From the NCBI GenBank assembly GCA_017569285.1, contig CP069419.1, positions 2,294,001 to 2,358,000 of the forward strand: a stretch of DNA of 64,000 nucleotides, read 5' to 3'. This document shows, piece by piece, positions 48,521 through 57,199 of the stretch. The stretch comes from Clostridiales bacterium. Its GTDB lineage: Bacteria; Bacillota; Clostridia; Christensenellales; Aristaeellaceae. The notes under the pieces are model-generated. The model saw nothing but the letters and a program-made list of their open reading frames with translations. It was not told the origin of the DNA and searched no databases. A program made the translations under genes and the position numbers. Every line of letters starts with the position of its first letter. The first letter of the stretch is position 1.

Positions 48521-49699
48521 ATGAGAAGCAGAAGTTTTGATTCCCTGATGGAAGCCTACGAGCGGCTGCTGGCGCGGCCGAACCCGGCGGACGAGCATTT
48601 CTACAACGGGCTGTACATCCGCTACCGGAACCCGGTGCTGACGCGGGAGCATATCCCGCCCTTCTGGATGTACGACGCGAACCCGGATACCAATCCCTTC
48701 ATGATGCAGCGGCTCGGCGTCAACGCGACGATGAACAGCGGCGCCATCAAGCTGAACGGGAAGTACTGCATGGTGGTGCGCGTGGAAGGCGCGGACCGGA
48801 AGAGCTTCTTCGCCGTGGCGGAAAGCGACAAACCCACCGAGGGCTTCCGCTTCCGGGATTACCCGGTGATCCTGCCGGACACGGAAAAGCAGGAGACCAA
48901 CGTATACGACATGCGGCTGACGCAGCATGAGGACGGCTGGATCTACGGCGTGTTCTGCTCCGAGAGCAAGGACGAAAACAACCCGGACCTTTCCGCGGCG
49001 GTGGCCGCGGCCGGCATTGTCCGGACGAAGGACCTGGAAAATTGGGAACGCCTGCCGAACCTGAAGACCCTGCGCTCCCCGCAGCAGCGGAATGTGGCGC
49101 TGCATCCGGAATTCGTGGACGGGAAGTACGCGTTCTATACCCGCCCGATGGACGACTTTATCGAGACCGGAAGCGGCGGCGGTATCGGCTTCGGCCTGTG
49201 CGACGACATCACGCATCCCGTGATTGACGAGGAGAAGATCCTTTCCCGCCGGAAGTACCATACGATTACCGAGAGCAAGAACGGCGCCGGCGCGGTGCCG
49301 ATCCGCACGGACCGGGGCTGGATCCATATCGCCCACGGCGTGCGCAACACGGCCGCGGGACTTCGGTATGTGCTGTATGCCTTTGCCACCGACCTGAAGA
49401 ATCCGTCGAAGATTATCGCGGAGCCGGGCGGACTGCTGCTGGGACCGCTGGGGCGCGAACGCACCGGCGACGTGAGCAACGTGGTGTTCACCAACGGCGC
49501 CATCGCGGATGACGACGGCAAGGTGTATATCTACTATGCCTCCTCCGATACCCGGATGCATGTGGCGGAGACCGACGTGGACCGCCTGACTGACTATGTG
49601 TTCAACACGCCGGAGGATCCGCTGCGCAGCTCGGACTGCGTGCGGCAGCGGGCGGAGCTGATCCGGAAGAACCTGGAATACCTGAAGAACAGGGGATAA
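48521..49699 (+). CDS. 4-O-beta-D-mannosyl-D-glucose phosphorylase, GH130_1-like
   Basis: A 392-residue GH130 enzyme that cleaves mannosyl-glucose into mannose 1-phosphate and glucose. Asp130 in NVYDMRLTQ corresponds to Asp131 of the Bacteroides fragilis enzyme, and the length agrees. It is the natural partner of the epimerase at 44800. The ATG at 48521 is favoured over an upstream start at 48488; the ribosome-binding site AGAAAGG is moderate. Nine bases separate it from the esterase gene. Confidence 0.9.
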   Translation: MRSRSFDSLMEAYERLLARPNPADEHFYNGLYIRYRNPVLTREHIPPFWMYDANPDTNPFMMQRLGVNATMNSGAIKLNGKYCMVVRVEGADRKSFFAVAESDKPTEGFRFRDYPVILPDTEKQETNVYDMRLTQHEDGWIYGVFCSESKDENNPDLSAAVAAAGIVRTKDLENWERLPNLKTLRSPQQRNVALHPEFVDGKYAFYTRPMDDFIETGSGGGIGFGLCDDITHPVIDEEKILSRRKYHTITESKNGAGAVPIRTDRGWIHIAHGVRNTAAGLRYVLYAFATDLKNPSKIIAEPGGLLLGPLGRERTGDVSNVVFTNGAIADDDGKVYIYYASSDTRMHVAETDVDRLTDYVFNTPEDPLRSSDCVRQRAELIRKNLEYLKNRG

Positions 49700-49708
49700 G
49701 CCAGCCAT

Positions 49709-51220
49709 ATGGAAAAGAAGCTGAAGCCGTCCGCACTGTTTACGGACGGCGCGGTCCTGTGCCGCGGAAAGGAAATCCGCCTGTTCGGCGAGGCTGCCGA
49801 AGGTGTGTGTGTTTCCGCTGCCCTGACGGACGCGGCGGGAAAACTGCTGGCGCGGGGCGAAAGCACTGCGCGGGACGGGAAGTTCCTGATCAGCCTGCCA
49901 CCGCAGGAGGCGCAGGAAGGCTGCCGGATCACCTTTGCAGCCGGCGCGGAGACCGCGGAAGCGGGGGACATCGCCATCGGCGAAGTGTACCTGGCCGGCG
50001 GGCAGAGCAATATGGAACTGGAGCTGCAGTACGCGCTGGAAGGCCCGGAAACCCTTCCGGACCTGAAGGACCTGCTGCTGCGGTTTTTCAACGTGCCCAA
50101 ACAGGCGTATGACGACGGGAATGAGCCGCAGTTTGACCGCACCCGCTGGCACATGGCGGACCCGGAGAATGGAAAGTATAACAGCGCTGTGGCAACGCTC
50201 TTCGCGCGGAAAATGCGGGAAAAGCACCCGGATATCCCGCTGGGGATCATCGGATGCTACTGGGGCGGGACCTCCGTCACCTGCTGGATGGATGAGGATA
50301 CCCTGCGGGAAACCGGCGAGGGCGTACGGTATACCGAAAGGTATAACCGGGAGTGCGGCGAAAAGACCATCGAACAGTTTCTCCGGGAAGAAAAGGAATG
50401 GCGGCGCACGATGGACGCCTGGGACAAAACCGTCGCGGATTTCAAGGACGGGCATCCGGGATGCACGTGGCCGGAAATCACCGCGGCCTGCGGACCGTGC
50501 CCGTGGTTCCCGCCGAAGGGACCGGGGTCCCCGTTCCGGCCGCACGGCCTGGTGCATATGATGTTCGACAAGGTATGCCCGGTTTCGCTGACCGGTGTGC
50601 TGTATTACCAGGGCGAGGAAGACGCCGGGCAGACCGACCGCTATGATGAGCTGATGGCGGCCATGATCCGGCTGTGGCGGAAAAAGCTGCGCGCGCCGGA
50701 GCTGCCTTTCCTGTTTGTCCAGCTGCCGATGTGGCTGGACTTCGAAGCGGAGGATACCTTCCAGTGGGCGAAGACGCGGCTTTCGCAGGCCGCGGTCCGG
50801 GACGCCGTGCGGAATATCGGGATGATCTGCCTGCTGGATGAGGGCGAATACGGCAATATCCACCCGGTGAAGAAACGCCCGGTGGGCGAGCGGCTGGCGG
50901 AGCTGGCCCTGGCGATGGCCGGCGAAAACGGGGAAGTCTCCCCGCGGGCGCTGGACATGTACGCAGATGGGGATACCCTGGCGGTCCGCCTGACGCAGCC
51001 GGTGAAAACATCCGACGGGGAGGCCCCGCGCCTGCTGGAAATCGCCGGCGGGGACGGAAAGTTTGTTTCCGCGGAAGGCGAAATCAGCGGAAATACCCTG
51101 CGCCTGAAGGCGGAAGGCATCAAGCATCCGGTGAAGGCCCGGTACGCCTGGACGGACTGGTCCGACAAGGTGAACCTCTTCGGCGGAAACGGACTGCCGC
51201 TGGAACCGTTCAGCCTGTAA
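49709..51220 (+). CDS. SGNH-type carbohydrate acetylesterase
   Basis: A 503-residue protein of the sialate O-acetylesterase-like SGNH group. Ser100 in AGGQSNMELE and His385 in NIHPVKKRP are the catalytic pair; GVLYYQGEEDAGQT is the third block. N- and C-terminal beta domains frame the catalytic core. No signal peptide, so it would remove acetyl groups from imported acetylated manno-oligosaccharides, as intracellular esterases do in the Roseburia mannan locus. The CAZy family is not assigned. Confidence 0.85.
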   Translation: MEKKLKPSALFTDGAVLCRGKEIRLFGEAAEGVCVSAALTDAAGKLLARGESTARDGKFLISLPPQEAQEGCRITFAAGAETAEAGDIAIGEVYLAGGQSNMELELQYALEGPETLPDLKDLLLRFFNVPKQAYDDGNEPQFDRTRWHMADPENGKYNSAVATLFARKMREKHPDIPLGIIGCYWGGTSVTCWMDEDTLRETGEGVRYTERYNRECGEKTIEQFLREEKEWRRTMDAWDKTVADFKDGHPGCTWPEITAACGPCPWFPPKGPGSPFRPHGLVHMMFDKVCPVSLTGVLYYQGEEDAGQTDRYDELMAAMIRLWRKKLRAPELPFLFVQLPMWLDFEAEDTFQWAKTRLSQAAVRDAVRNIGMICLLDEGEYGNIHPVKKRPVGERLAELALAMAGENGEVSPRALDMYADGDTLAVRLTQPVKTSDGEAPRLLEIAGGDGKFVSAEGEISGNTLRLKAEGIKHPVKARYAWTDWSDKVNLFGGNGLPLEPFSL

Positions 51221-51254
51221 ACTGAGAACAACCCTGACGAGAGGGGCTGCCTGT

Positions 51255-53633
51255 ATGAAAAAACTGAATCTGTGCGGAACATGGGAAATGACCGGGGAGG
51301 ACGGACACAGCTTTCCGTCCGAAGTGCCGGGCAGCGTACTGAATACCCTGCTGGAGCACGGGGAAATTCCCGATCCGTTTGACGGAATGAATGAGTTCAC
51401 CGCCTGTGCCGAAACCCGGCGCAGGTGGTGTTTTGCGCGTTCCTTCCGCGTGACCGCGGAAGAACTTGCACATGCGCACGCGGACCTGGTGTTTGAGGGG
51501 CTGGATACCCTGGCGGCGGTGGAGGTGAACGGGCAGGAAACTGCCCGCACGGACAACATGCACCGCACCTGGCGCTTCCCGGTGAAGGAACTGCTGAAGG
51601 AAGGGGAAAACAGCATCCGCATATCCTTTGATCCCGCGATGGACTATGTGGAAAACGCGGCGAAGGAAAACCCGGAGGTATCCTGGGACGGCGGAAGCGA
51701 GCTGAAGGGCACCGGCTTCCTGCGCAAGGCACACTACATGTTCGGCTGGGACTGGGGCCCCCGGCTTCCGGACGCCGGCATCTGGCGCCCGTGCCGGATT
51801 GAGTTTTACGACAGCCGCCTGGAGGACATCCGCATCCGCCAGGTGCACAGCGAAAACCGCGCGGACCTGGAAGTCTGTATAGAAACCGGCGCGGAACGGG
51901 TATCCCTGGAGCTGCTGGACCCGGACGGCAATCCCGCAGCCGCCGCGGAAGGAATGCCCGGGGAAACCATCCGACTCACCGTGGAGAACCCGCGGCTATG
52001 GTGGCCGAACGGCCTGGGCAGCCAGCCGCTGTATACCCTGAAGGCGGCCGCCCTCACCGGCGGAAAGGCGGAAGACGAAAAGACCCTGCGCGTGGGCTTG
52101 CGGACGATGACCGTTTCCCGGAAGAAGGACGAATGGGGCGAAAGCTTCGCCCTGTGCTGCAACGGGGTGGACTTCTTCGCCATGGGCGGGGACTACATCC
52201 CGGAGGACAACCTGCTTTCCCGGGTGACGAGGGAGAAGACGGAACAGCTGCTGAAGGACTGCCGGGACTGCCATTTCAATTCCATCCGCGTATGGGGCGG
52301 CGGCATCTATCCGGATGAGACGTTCTTTGACCTGTGCGATGAGATGGGACTGGTGGTATGGCAGGACCTGATGTTCGCCTGCAACACCTACAAGCTGACG
52401 GACGCTTTCCGGGAGAGCATTGCCCGGGAGGCGGAGGACAACATCCGCCGCTTCCGGCACCACGCGTCCCTGGGGCTCATCTGCGGCAACAACGAGATGG
52501 AAACCGCCTGGCTCAGCTGGGGCGGGGTGAAGGACCAGCCGGAATACCTGAAGCAGGATTACCTGGAGCAGTTTGAGCACCTGCTGAAGGACGTATGCGC
52601 GAAGGAAGCGCCGGACGTGTTCTACTGGCCGTCTTCGCCGTCCTCCGGCGGCGGGTTTGACGACCCGAACAGCCTGGACCGGGGCGACGTGCACGACTGG
52701 TCTGTGTGGCACGGGCGGCGGCCCTTCTCGGATTTCACGGAGCGGTATCCGCGGTTCTGCTCGGAGTTCGGCTTTGAGTCGTTCCCCCGCATGGATACGC
52801 TGAAGACCTTTGTGCATGAGGAACGGGAGATGAATCCCTTCTCTAGGGTGATGGAAAGCCACCAGAAGTGCCGCAGCGGCAACGCGACAACGCTGTATTA
52901 CCTGAGCCAGACGCTGCGCTACCCCTTCTCCATGGAGAAGCTGGCCCACGCGAGCCAGTGGCTGCAGGCGGAGGCGGTGCGCGCGGGCGTGGAACACTGG
53001 CGGCGGAACCGCGGCCGGTGCATGGGCGCGATTTACTGGCAGGTAAATGACTGCTGGCCGGTGGCCAGCTGGGCGAGCATCGACTCCCTGGGCCGGTGGA
53101 AGGCCCTGCAGTACCGGGCACGGCATTTCTTCGCGCCGACGGCGGTCACGCTGTGCCGCGGGGAAAACGGATATACGGTCCATGTGACCAATGAGCGGCG
53201 GGAGCCTTTCCGGGGTACCGCGCAGTGCGTGGTCCGGGACGATGAAGGCCGGAAGCTCCGCGAGCTCCGGCTGGAAGCGGACTGCCCGGCAATGGCCAGC
53301 GTGAAGGCCGGCGAAGTCCTGCCGGAAGGCGGGGAAGAGCCGGAGATCGTGCAGTGCGTCCTGCTGGACGGGGATGGAAACCCCGTGAGCGAATGCATGG
53401 AACTGGGCACGCTGCCGAAGTATTTCCCCTTCCGGGAGCCGAAGATCCGGATGATCCGCTCGGGCCGGCAGGTCACCCTGCAGGCGGACACCTTCTGCAC
53501 GGGCGTGGAGCTGCAGGCCGGGGAGGCAAGGTTCTCGGATAACTGGCTGACGCTGTATCCCGGGGAAGCCCGGACGGTAACCGCGGACCGGGATTTCAGG
53601 GAAGATGAACTGCGGGTACTCTGGCTGGAATAA
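51255..53633 (+). CDS. Beta-mannosidase, GH2
   Basis: A 792-residue GH2 enzyme. GWDWGPRLPDAGIW is the beta-mannosidase signature. Glu414 (acid/base, in CGNNEMETAW) and Glu504 (nucleophile, in FCSEFGFESFP) are present. It trims terminal mannose from the non-reducing end of imported oligosaccharides. No signal peptide. Last gene of the mannan operon; a new promoter follows about 30 bases later. Confidence 0.93.
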   Translation: MKKLNLCGTWEMTGEDGHSFPSEVPGSVLNTLLEHGEIPDPFDGMNEFTACAETRRRWCFARSFRVTAEELAHAHADLVFEGLDTLAAVEVNGQETARTDNMHRTWRFPVKELLKEGENSIRISFDPAMDYVENAAKENPEVSWDGGSELKGTGFLRKAHYMFGWDWGPRLPDAGIWRPCRIEFYDSRLEDIRIRQVHSENRADLEVCIETGAERVSLELLDPDGNPAAAAEGMPGETIRLTVENPRLWWPNGLGSQPLYTLKAAALTGGKAEDEKTLRVGLRTMTVSRKKDEWGESFALCCNGVDFFAMGGDYIPEDNLLSRVTREKTEQLLKDCRDCHFNSIRVWGGGIYPDETFFDLCDEMGLVVWQDLMFACNTYKLTDAFRESIAREAEDNIRRFRHHASLGLICGNNEMETAWLSWGGVKDQPEYLKQDYLEQFEHLLKDVCAKEAPDVFYWPSSPSSGGGFDDPNSLDRGDVHDWSVWHGRRPFSDFTERYPRFCSEFGFESFPRMDTLKTFVHEEREMNPFSRVMESHQKCRSGNATTLYYLSQTLRYPFSMEKLAHASQWLQAEAVRAGVEHWRRNRGRCMGAIYWQVNDCWPVASWASIDSLGRWKALQYRARHFFAPTAVTLCRGENGYTVHVTNERREPFRGTAQCVVRDDEGRKLRELRLEADCPAMASVKAGEVLPEGGEEPEIVQCVLLDGDGNPVSECMELGTLPKYFPFREPKIRMIRSGRQVTLQADTFCTGVELQAGEARFSDNWLTLYPGEARTVTADRDFREDELRVLWLE

Positions 53634-53663
53634 GGCGGTACGAACAAAAAACAACGGAAACCG

Positions 53664-53692
53664 TTGACAAGCAACGGGGAAAAGCGTAAACT
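53664..53692 (+). promoter_or_regulatory. Promoter of the T-box transcript
   Basis: TTGACA (53664-53669), 17-base spacer, TAAACT (53687-53692). Transcription would start near 53699, exactly where stem I of the T-box begins. Confidence 0.8.
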
Positions 53693-53699
53693 CCCGTTA

Positions 53700-53969
53700 A
53701 AGGCTTTGAAGGAGAGGGCAACAGGAATTCGGCCATCAGAGACGCGGCGGTTGGTGCGAGCCGCGGGAAGAACCTGTCAGCTGTCGCTCCGGAGCCGGAA
53801 GGAAGAAAGCGGAAACGCGAGTAGAGCCTTCCCGAACCAGCCGCGTAAGGGCAAAAGGGCTTGACGGAGCCTGAAGGGGCGGTTTTTCAGGAAACCGCAA
53901 TTTGAGTGGTACCGCGGGTATGATATTCCATGCTCGTCTCAAAGCAATCCTTTGAGACGGGCATTTTTT
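53700..53969 (+). promoter_or_regulatory. T-box riboswitch
   Basis: Stem I is readable: GGCTTT/GGAGCC base, a GAA kink, GGAG/CTCC, specifier loop, ACAGG/CCTGT, then an apical CGCGGC/GCCGCG stem with GGTTGGTGCGA loop. The T-box sequence TGGTACCGCGG is at 53907-53917, where TGGT would pair with a tRNA ending ACCA. The best specifier candidate is GTC (53783-53785, valine), just before a purine and the CTCC strand. Valine is an inference from position. A terminator ends it. Confidence 0.88.
53932..53969 (+). terminator. T-box regulated terminator
   Basis: GCTCGTCTCAAAG pairs with CTTTGAGACGGGC (one G-T pair) and is followed by ATTTTTT. It would form unless uncharged tRNA stabilises the antiterminator. 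Confidence 0.88.
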
Positions 53970-53980
53970 CATGCGGGATA

Positions 53981-54020
53981 TTGGAGGGCTTTCCGAGAGA
54001 TTGGGGGGCTTTCCGCAAGG
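53981..54020 (+). repeat. Tandem 20-base repeats
   Basis: TTGGAGGGCTTTCCGAGAGA and TTGGGGGGCTTTCCGCAAGG follow each other. The shared GGGCTTTCC also occurs in both type B elements. Confidence 0.7.
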
Positions 54021-54140
54021 AATCGCACGCGCACCGCGGGCGGGATCCCCGCCTCGCGCACCGCGCGCGGCAGCGCCCACCCCCTTCGGATCTCATAAGG
54101 ATTAAACTTTGAAACCGTTATTTAAATCTTTGAGAAGATT

Positions 54141-54191
54141 TCGCATCTGCGGATGCGACCAGGGCTTTCCGATCGCCCTGGACCTTCGGTT
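54141..54191 (+). ncRNA. Structured leader element, type B, copy 2
   Basis: TCGCATC-TGCG-GATGCGA (54141-54158), then CCAGGGC (54159-54165) closed by GCCCTGG (54175-54181), then ACCTTCGGTT, which leads directly into the AGGAGG of the next gene. Compared with 47039-47139 the first stem differs at two positions on each arm, and every change keeps pairing. Confidence 0.75.
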
Positions 54192-54206
54192 AGGAGGTTG
54201 TTGAGT

Positions 54207-56504
54207 ATGGCACAGATGACGGGACTGAACTTCAAGATCCAGGAGATGGCACACCGGATCCGGGAACTGCGCGAGATTGAAAACCTCACGATTGCGGAGA
54301 TGGCCAGCAAAACCGGCGTGACGGAACAGGAATACATCGACTGCGAAATGGGCCGGTCAGACCTGAACTTCGCGTTCCTGTACCGCTGTGCGCTGGCGTT
54401 CGGCGTCGACGTCGGCGATATCATCGAGGGCTCCAGCCCGAACCTGAACTCCTTCACGGTGACCCGGAAGGGCGAAGGCCAGCGCATTGAGGAAGCCCAC
54501 GACATGATCTACTACAACATGGCGGCTTCCTTCCGGAACCGGATCGCGGAACCCCTGTACGTACAGGCGGCCTACAGCCCGGAAGCGGAGAAGGAGGATA
54601 TCAAGCTGACCACCCATGAAGGGCAGGAGTGCGATATCGTCATCGAGGGTTCCCTGAAGGTGCAGGTGGGCGAGCATATCAGCATCCTGTATCCCGGCGA
54701 CTCCATTTACTACGATTCCGGCACCCCGCACGGCATGATCGCCGTGGGCGGCAAGGACTGCCTGTTCTACGCAATCGTCCTGAACCCCACCGGCGCCCCG
54801 ATTCCGGAACTGACGCCGGAGAAGGCCATGCCCGGCACCGCCCTGCAGGAGTTCCCGGCGGAGAACGGCCGCACCCGTGTGTGGCACCGCTATGCCGACG
54901 TGGAAAAGGACGAGAACGGCACGCCAACGAAGATCACCTTCAAGAATACCGAGAAGTTCAACTTCGCCTTCGACGTCATCGACGCGATTGCGGACGAAGT
55001 GCCGAACAAGCTGGCCATGCTGCACCTGGACCGGGAGAAGAACGAACACCGGTTCACCTTCAACGATATGAAGCGCGCGTCCAACCGCTGCGCCAACTAC
55101 TTCAAGTCCCTGGGCATCAAAAAGGGCGACCGCGTGATGCTGGTGCTCAAGCGGCACTACCAGTTCTGGTTCTCCATCCTGGCGCTGGAGAAGATCGGCG
55201 CCATCGCGATTCCCGCCGTGGCCCAGCTGCAGGAGCATGACTTTGAATACCGCTTCAACGCCGCCGGCGTGAAGGCGATCATCTGCACCGCGGACGGGGA
55301 TACCGCCCACCAGGCCGACCTGGCCGCGAAGAACGCGCCGGGCCTGGAACTGAAACTGATCGTGAACGGCACGCGGGAAGGCTGGCACAACTTCGACGAG
55401 GAATACCAGATGTATTCCACCCATTACAACCGCACCGAGGATACCCCCTGCGGCGATGACCTGATGCTGATGTACTTCACCTCCGGCACCACAGGCTATC
55501 CGAAGATCGCGGCCCACAGCTACAAGCACCCGCTGGGCCACCTGCATACCGCAAAGTACTGGCACTGCGTGAACCCGAACGGCCTGCACCTGACGATTTC
55601 CGACACCGGCTGGGCCAAGGCCGGCTGGGGCAAGATTTACGGCCAGTGGCTGTGCGAGGCGGCAATCTTCGTATACGACTTCGATCGCTTCGACGCGGCG
55701 GATATCCTGCCGCTGTTTGCCCGGTACAATATCACCACCTTCTGCGCGCCGCCGACCATGTACCGCATGCTGTGCAAGCAGGACCTGAGCAAGTACGACC
55801 TGAGCTCCGTGACCCATGCCTCCAGCGCCGGCGAAGCGCTGAACGCGGAGGTTTACCGGCAGATCGAGAAGCAGACCGGCCTGCAGATCATGGAAGGCTT
55901 CGGCCAGACGGAAAGCACCATGATCATCGGCAACCTGGCCGGCGCGAACCACAAGCTGGGTTCCATGGGCAAGGTCGCCCCGATCTACCATGTGTGCCTG
56001 CTGGACGCGGACGGCAACCCCGTTCCCGACGGTACGCCGGGTGAGATCTGCGTGGATATCTCCAACGGTATCCCGATCGGCCTGTTCCGCGGCTATTACC
56101 GCGACGAGGAAAAGACGAAGGAAGTCATGCACGACGGCTGGTACCATACCGGCGACCTGGCCTGGTGCGATGAGGACGGCTTCTACTGGTACGTGGGCCG
56201 CGCGGACGACGTCATCAAGTCCAGCGGGTACCGCATCGGGCCGTTCGAAATCGAGAGCGTGATCATGGAGCTGCCCTACGTGCTGGAGTGCGGCGTGAGC
56301 GCGGCACCCGACGAGGTGCGCGGCCAGGTGGTCAAGGCCAGCATCGTGCTGACCAAGGGCACGGAGCCGACCGAAGAGCTGAAGAAGGAAATCCAGAACT
56401 ACGTCAAGCAGCACACCGCGCCGTACAAGTATCCCCGGATCGTGGTGTTCCGCGACGAGCTGCCCAAGACCGTCAGCGGCAAGATCCAGCGCGCGCTGCT
56501 GTAA
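54207..56504 (+). CDS. XRE-cupin-acyl-CoA synthetase fusion
   Basis: A 765-residue three-part protein. Residues 12-75 form an XRE helix-turn-helix (IRELREIENLTIAEMASKTG); about 115-195 a small cupin (His137, Glu141, PHGM at 174-177); from about 240 an AMP-binding enzyme of the medium-chain acyl-CoA synthetase type, with TSGTTGYPK from Thr425, EGFGQTEST, YVGRADDVIKSSGYRIGPFE and the C-terminal SGKIQRALL (Lys759). It would activate a carboxylic acid to its CoA ester, perhaps with DNA binding by the same chain. TAGGAGG supports the ATG at 54207. It lies behind a T-box and a type B element, an unusual combination. Confidence 0.9.
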   Translation: MAQMTGLNFKIQEMAHRIRELREIENLTIAEMASKTGVTEQEYIDCEMGRSDLNFAFLYRCALAFGVDVGDIIEGSSPNLNSFTVTRKGEGQRIEEAHDMIYYNMAASFRNRIAEPLYVQAAYSPEAEKEDIKLTTHEGQECDIVIEGSLKVQVGEHISILYPGDSIYYDSGTPHGMIAVGGKDCLFYAIVLNPTGAPIPELTPEKAMPGTALQEFPAENGRTRVWHRYADVEKDENGTPTKITFKNTEKFNFAFDVIDAIADEVPNKLAMLHLDREKNEHRFTFNDMKRASNRCANYFKSLGIKKGDRVMLVLKRHYQFWFSILALEKIGAIAIPAVAQLQEHDFEYRFNAAGVKAIICTADGDTAHQADLAAKNAPGLELKLIVNGTREGWHNFDEEYQMYSTHYNRTEDTPCGDDLMLMYFTSGTTGYPKIAAHSYKHPLGHLHTAKYWHCVNPNGLHLTISDTGWAKAGWGKIYGQWLCEAAIFVYDFDRFDAADILPLFARYNITTFCAPPTMYRMLCKQDLSKYDLSSVTHASSAGEALNAEVYRQIEKQTGLQIMEGFGQTESTMIIGNLAGANHKLGSMGKVAPIYHVCLLDADGNPVPDGTPGEICVDISNGIPIGLFRGYYRDEEKTKEVMHDGWYHTGDLAWCDEDGFYWYVGRADDVIKSSGYRIGPFEIESVIMELPYVLECGVSAAPDEVRGQVVKASIVLTKGTEPTEELKKEIQNYVKQHTAPYKYPRIVVFRDELPKTVSGKIQRALL

Positions 56505-56525
56505 CAGAACCGGTATTATATTGCT

Positions 56526-56569
56526 CCCTCCATGGAAAACAGTTAAACTGTTTCTATGGAGGGTTTTTT
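56526..56569 (+). terminator. Terminator after the fusion gene
   Basis: CCCTCCAT...ACTGTTTC arms pair across ACAGTTTAACTGT, followed by TTTTTT. Confidence 0.85.
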
Positions 56570-56604
56570 GAAATACAGCCGGCCAAAAAGAAATTTCCAT
56601 AGAA

Positions 56605-56634
56605 GAAAACCATTTGTCATTCTGATTCGTCATA
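56605..56634 (+). promoter_or_regulatory. Possible ECF-type promoter
   Basis: GAAAACC (56605-56611), 16-base spacer, CGTCATA (56628-56634) resembles ECF sigma promoters. It would allow the sigma factor to activate its own operon. Confidence 0.35.
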
Positions 56635-56716
56635 TAGACGGAACCTGAAAAAGCGCTGTTCAGGAGGGTCTTCGTGCAGCGGACGCGCAAACGAAGATGT
56701 GGAGGAGAATAATGTC

Positions 56717-57199
56717 GTGGATGCTTTGATGTTTCAAGCGGAAGTCAGGCGGATTGAGAAGCTGCTTTACCGCGTCGCGTGGTCCTATATGGGCAATAAC
56801 GCGGATGTGGAGGACGCGGTACAGGATGCATTGATCAGGGCCTGGGAAAAGAGGGACACGCTGCGGGACCTGAAGCAGTTCAGGCCGTGGATGGCGCGGA
56901 TCCTCACCAACCGGTGCCGGGACATGCTGCGAAAACGCAAAAAATGGAGCTTCATCCCCCTGGAGGACGCTGCCGCACAGGAAGTGGAACCGCCGGAACC
57001 GGATTCGCCGGTGCTGGAGGCGGTGGGGAAGCTGAAGCCGGAGCTGAGGACCCTGGTGACGCTTCATTATGTGGACGGATACTCCATACAGGAAATGGCG
57101 GAGGCCCTGGGAATTCCGGAGAACACCGTCAAAACCCGTATGAGGAGCGCACGGAGACAGCTGGGCAGGACCATTCTCCTGGAAAGGGGGGCAGAATGA
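56717..57199 (+). CDS. ECF RNA polymerase sigma factor
   Basis: A sigma-70 family factor of about 160 residues. Region 2 is YRVAWSYMGNNADVEDAVQD with RPWMARILTNRCRD, and region 4 is LVTLHYVDGYSIQEMAEALG with IPENTVKTRMRSAR. The start is uncertain: a GTG at 56717 has GGAGGAG at the right distance, while an in-frame GTG at 56699 and ATG at 56729 are alternatives. It overlaps the anti-sigma-like gene by ATGA. Confidence 0.9.
   Translation: MDALMFQAEVRRIEKLLYRVAWSYMGNNADVEDAVQDALIRAWEKRDTLRDLKQFRPWMARILTNRCRDMLRKRKKWSFIPLEDAAAQEVEPPEPDSPVLEAVGKLKPELRTLVTLHYVDGYSIQEMAEALGIPENTVKTRMRSARRQLGRTILLERGAE

Larger units (their letters stand above)
53634..54206. other. Long leader region: promoter, T-box, tandem repeats, type B element
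   Basis: The 573 bases contain, in order, a promoter (53664-53692), a T-box leader ending in a terminator (53700-53969), two tandem 20-base repeats (53981-54020), a GC-rich stretch with two CGCGCACCGCG copies (54021-54080), and a type B structured element next to the start of the following gene. No protein gene seen. Confidence 0.8.

Noticed and set aside
47180-51622. A 1,480-codon open frame on the minus strand
   Set aside because: It runs through four genes on the plus strand with catalytic motifs in place and consists of low-complexity His/Arg/Gly-rich sequence. It is a GC-rich shadow frame.
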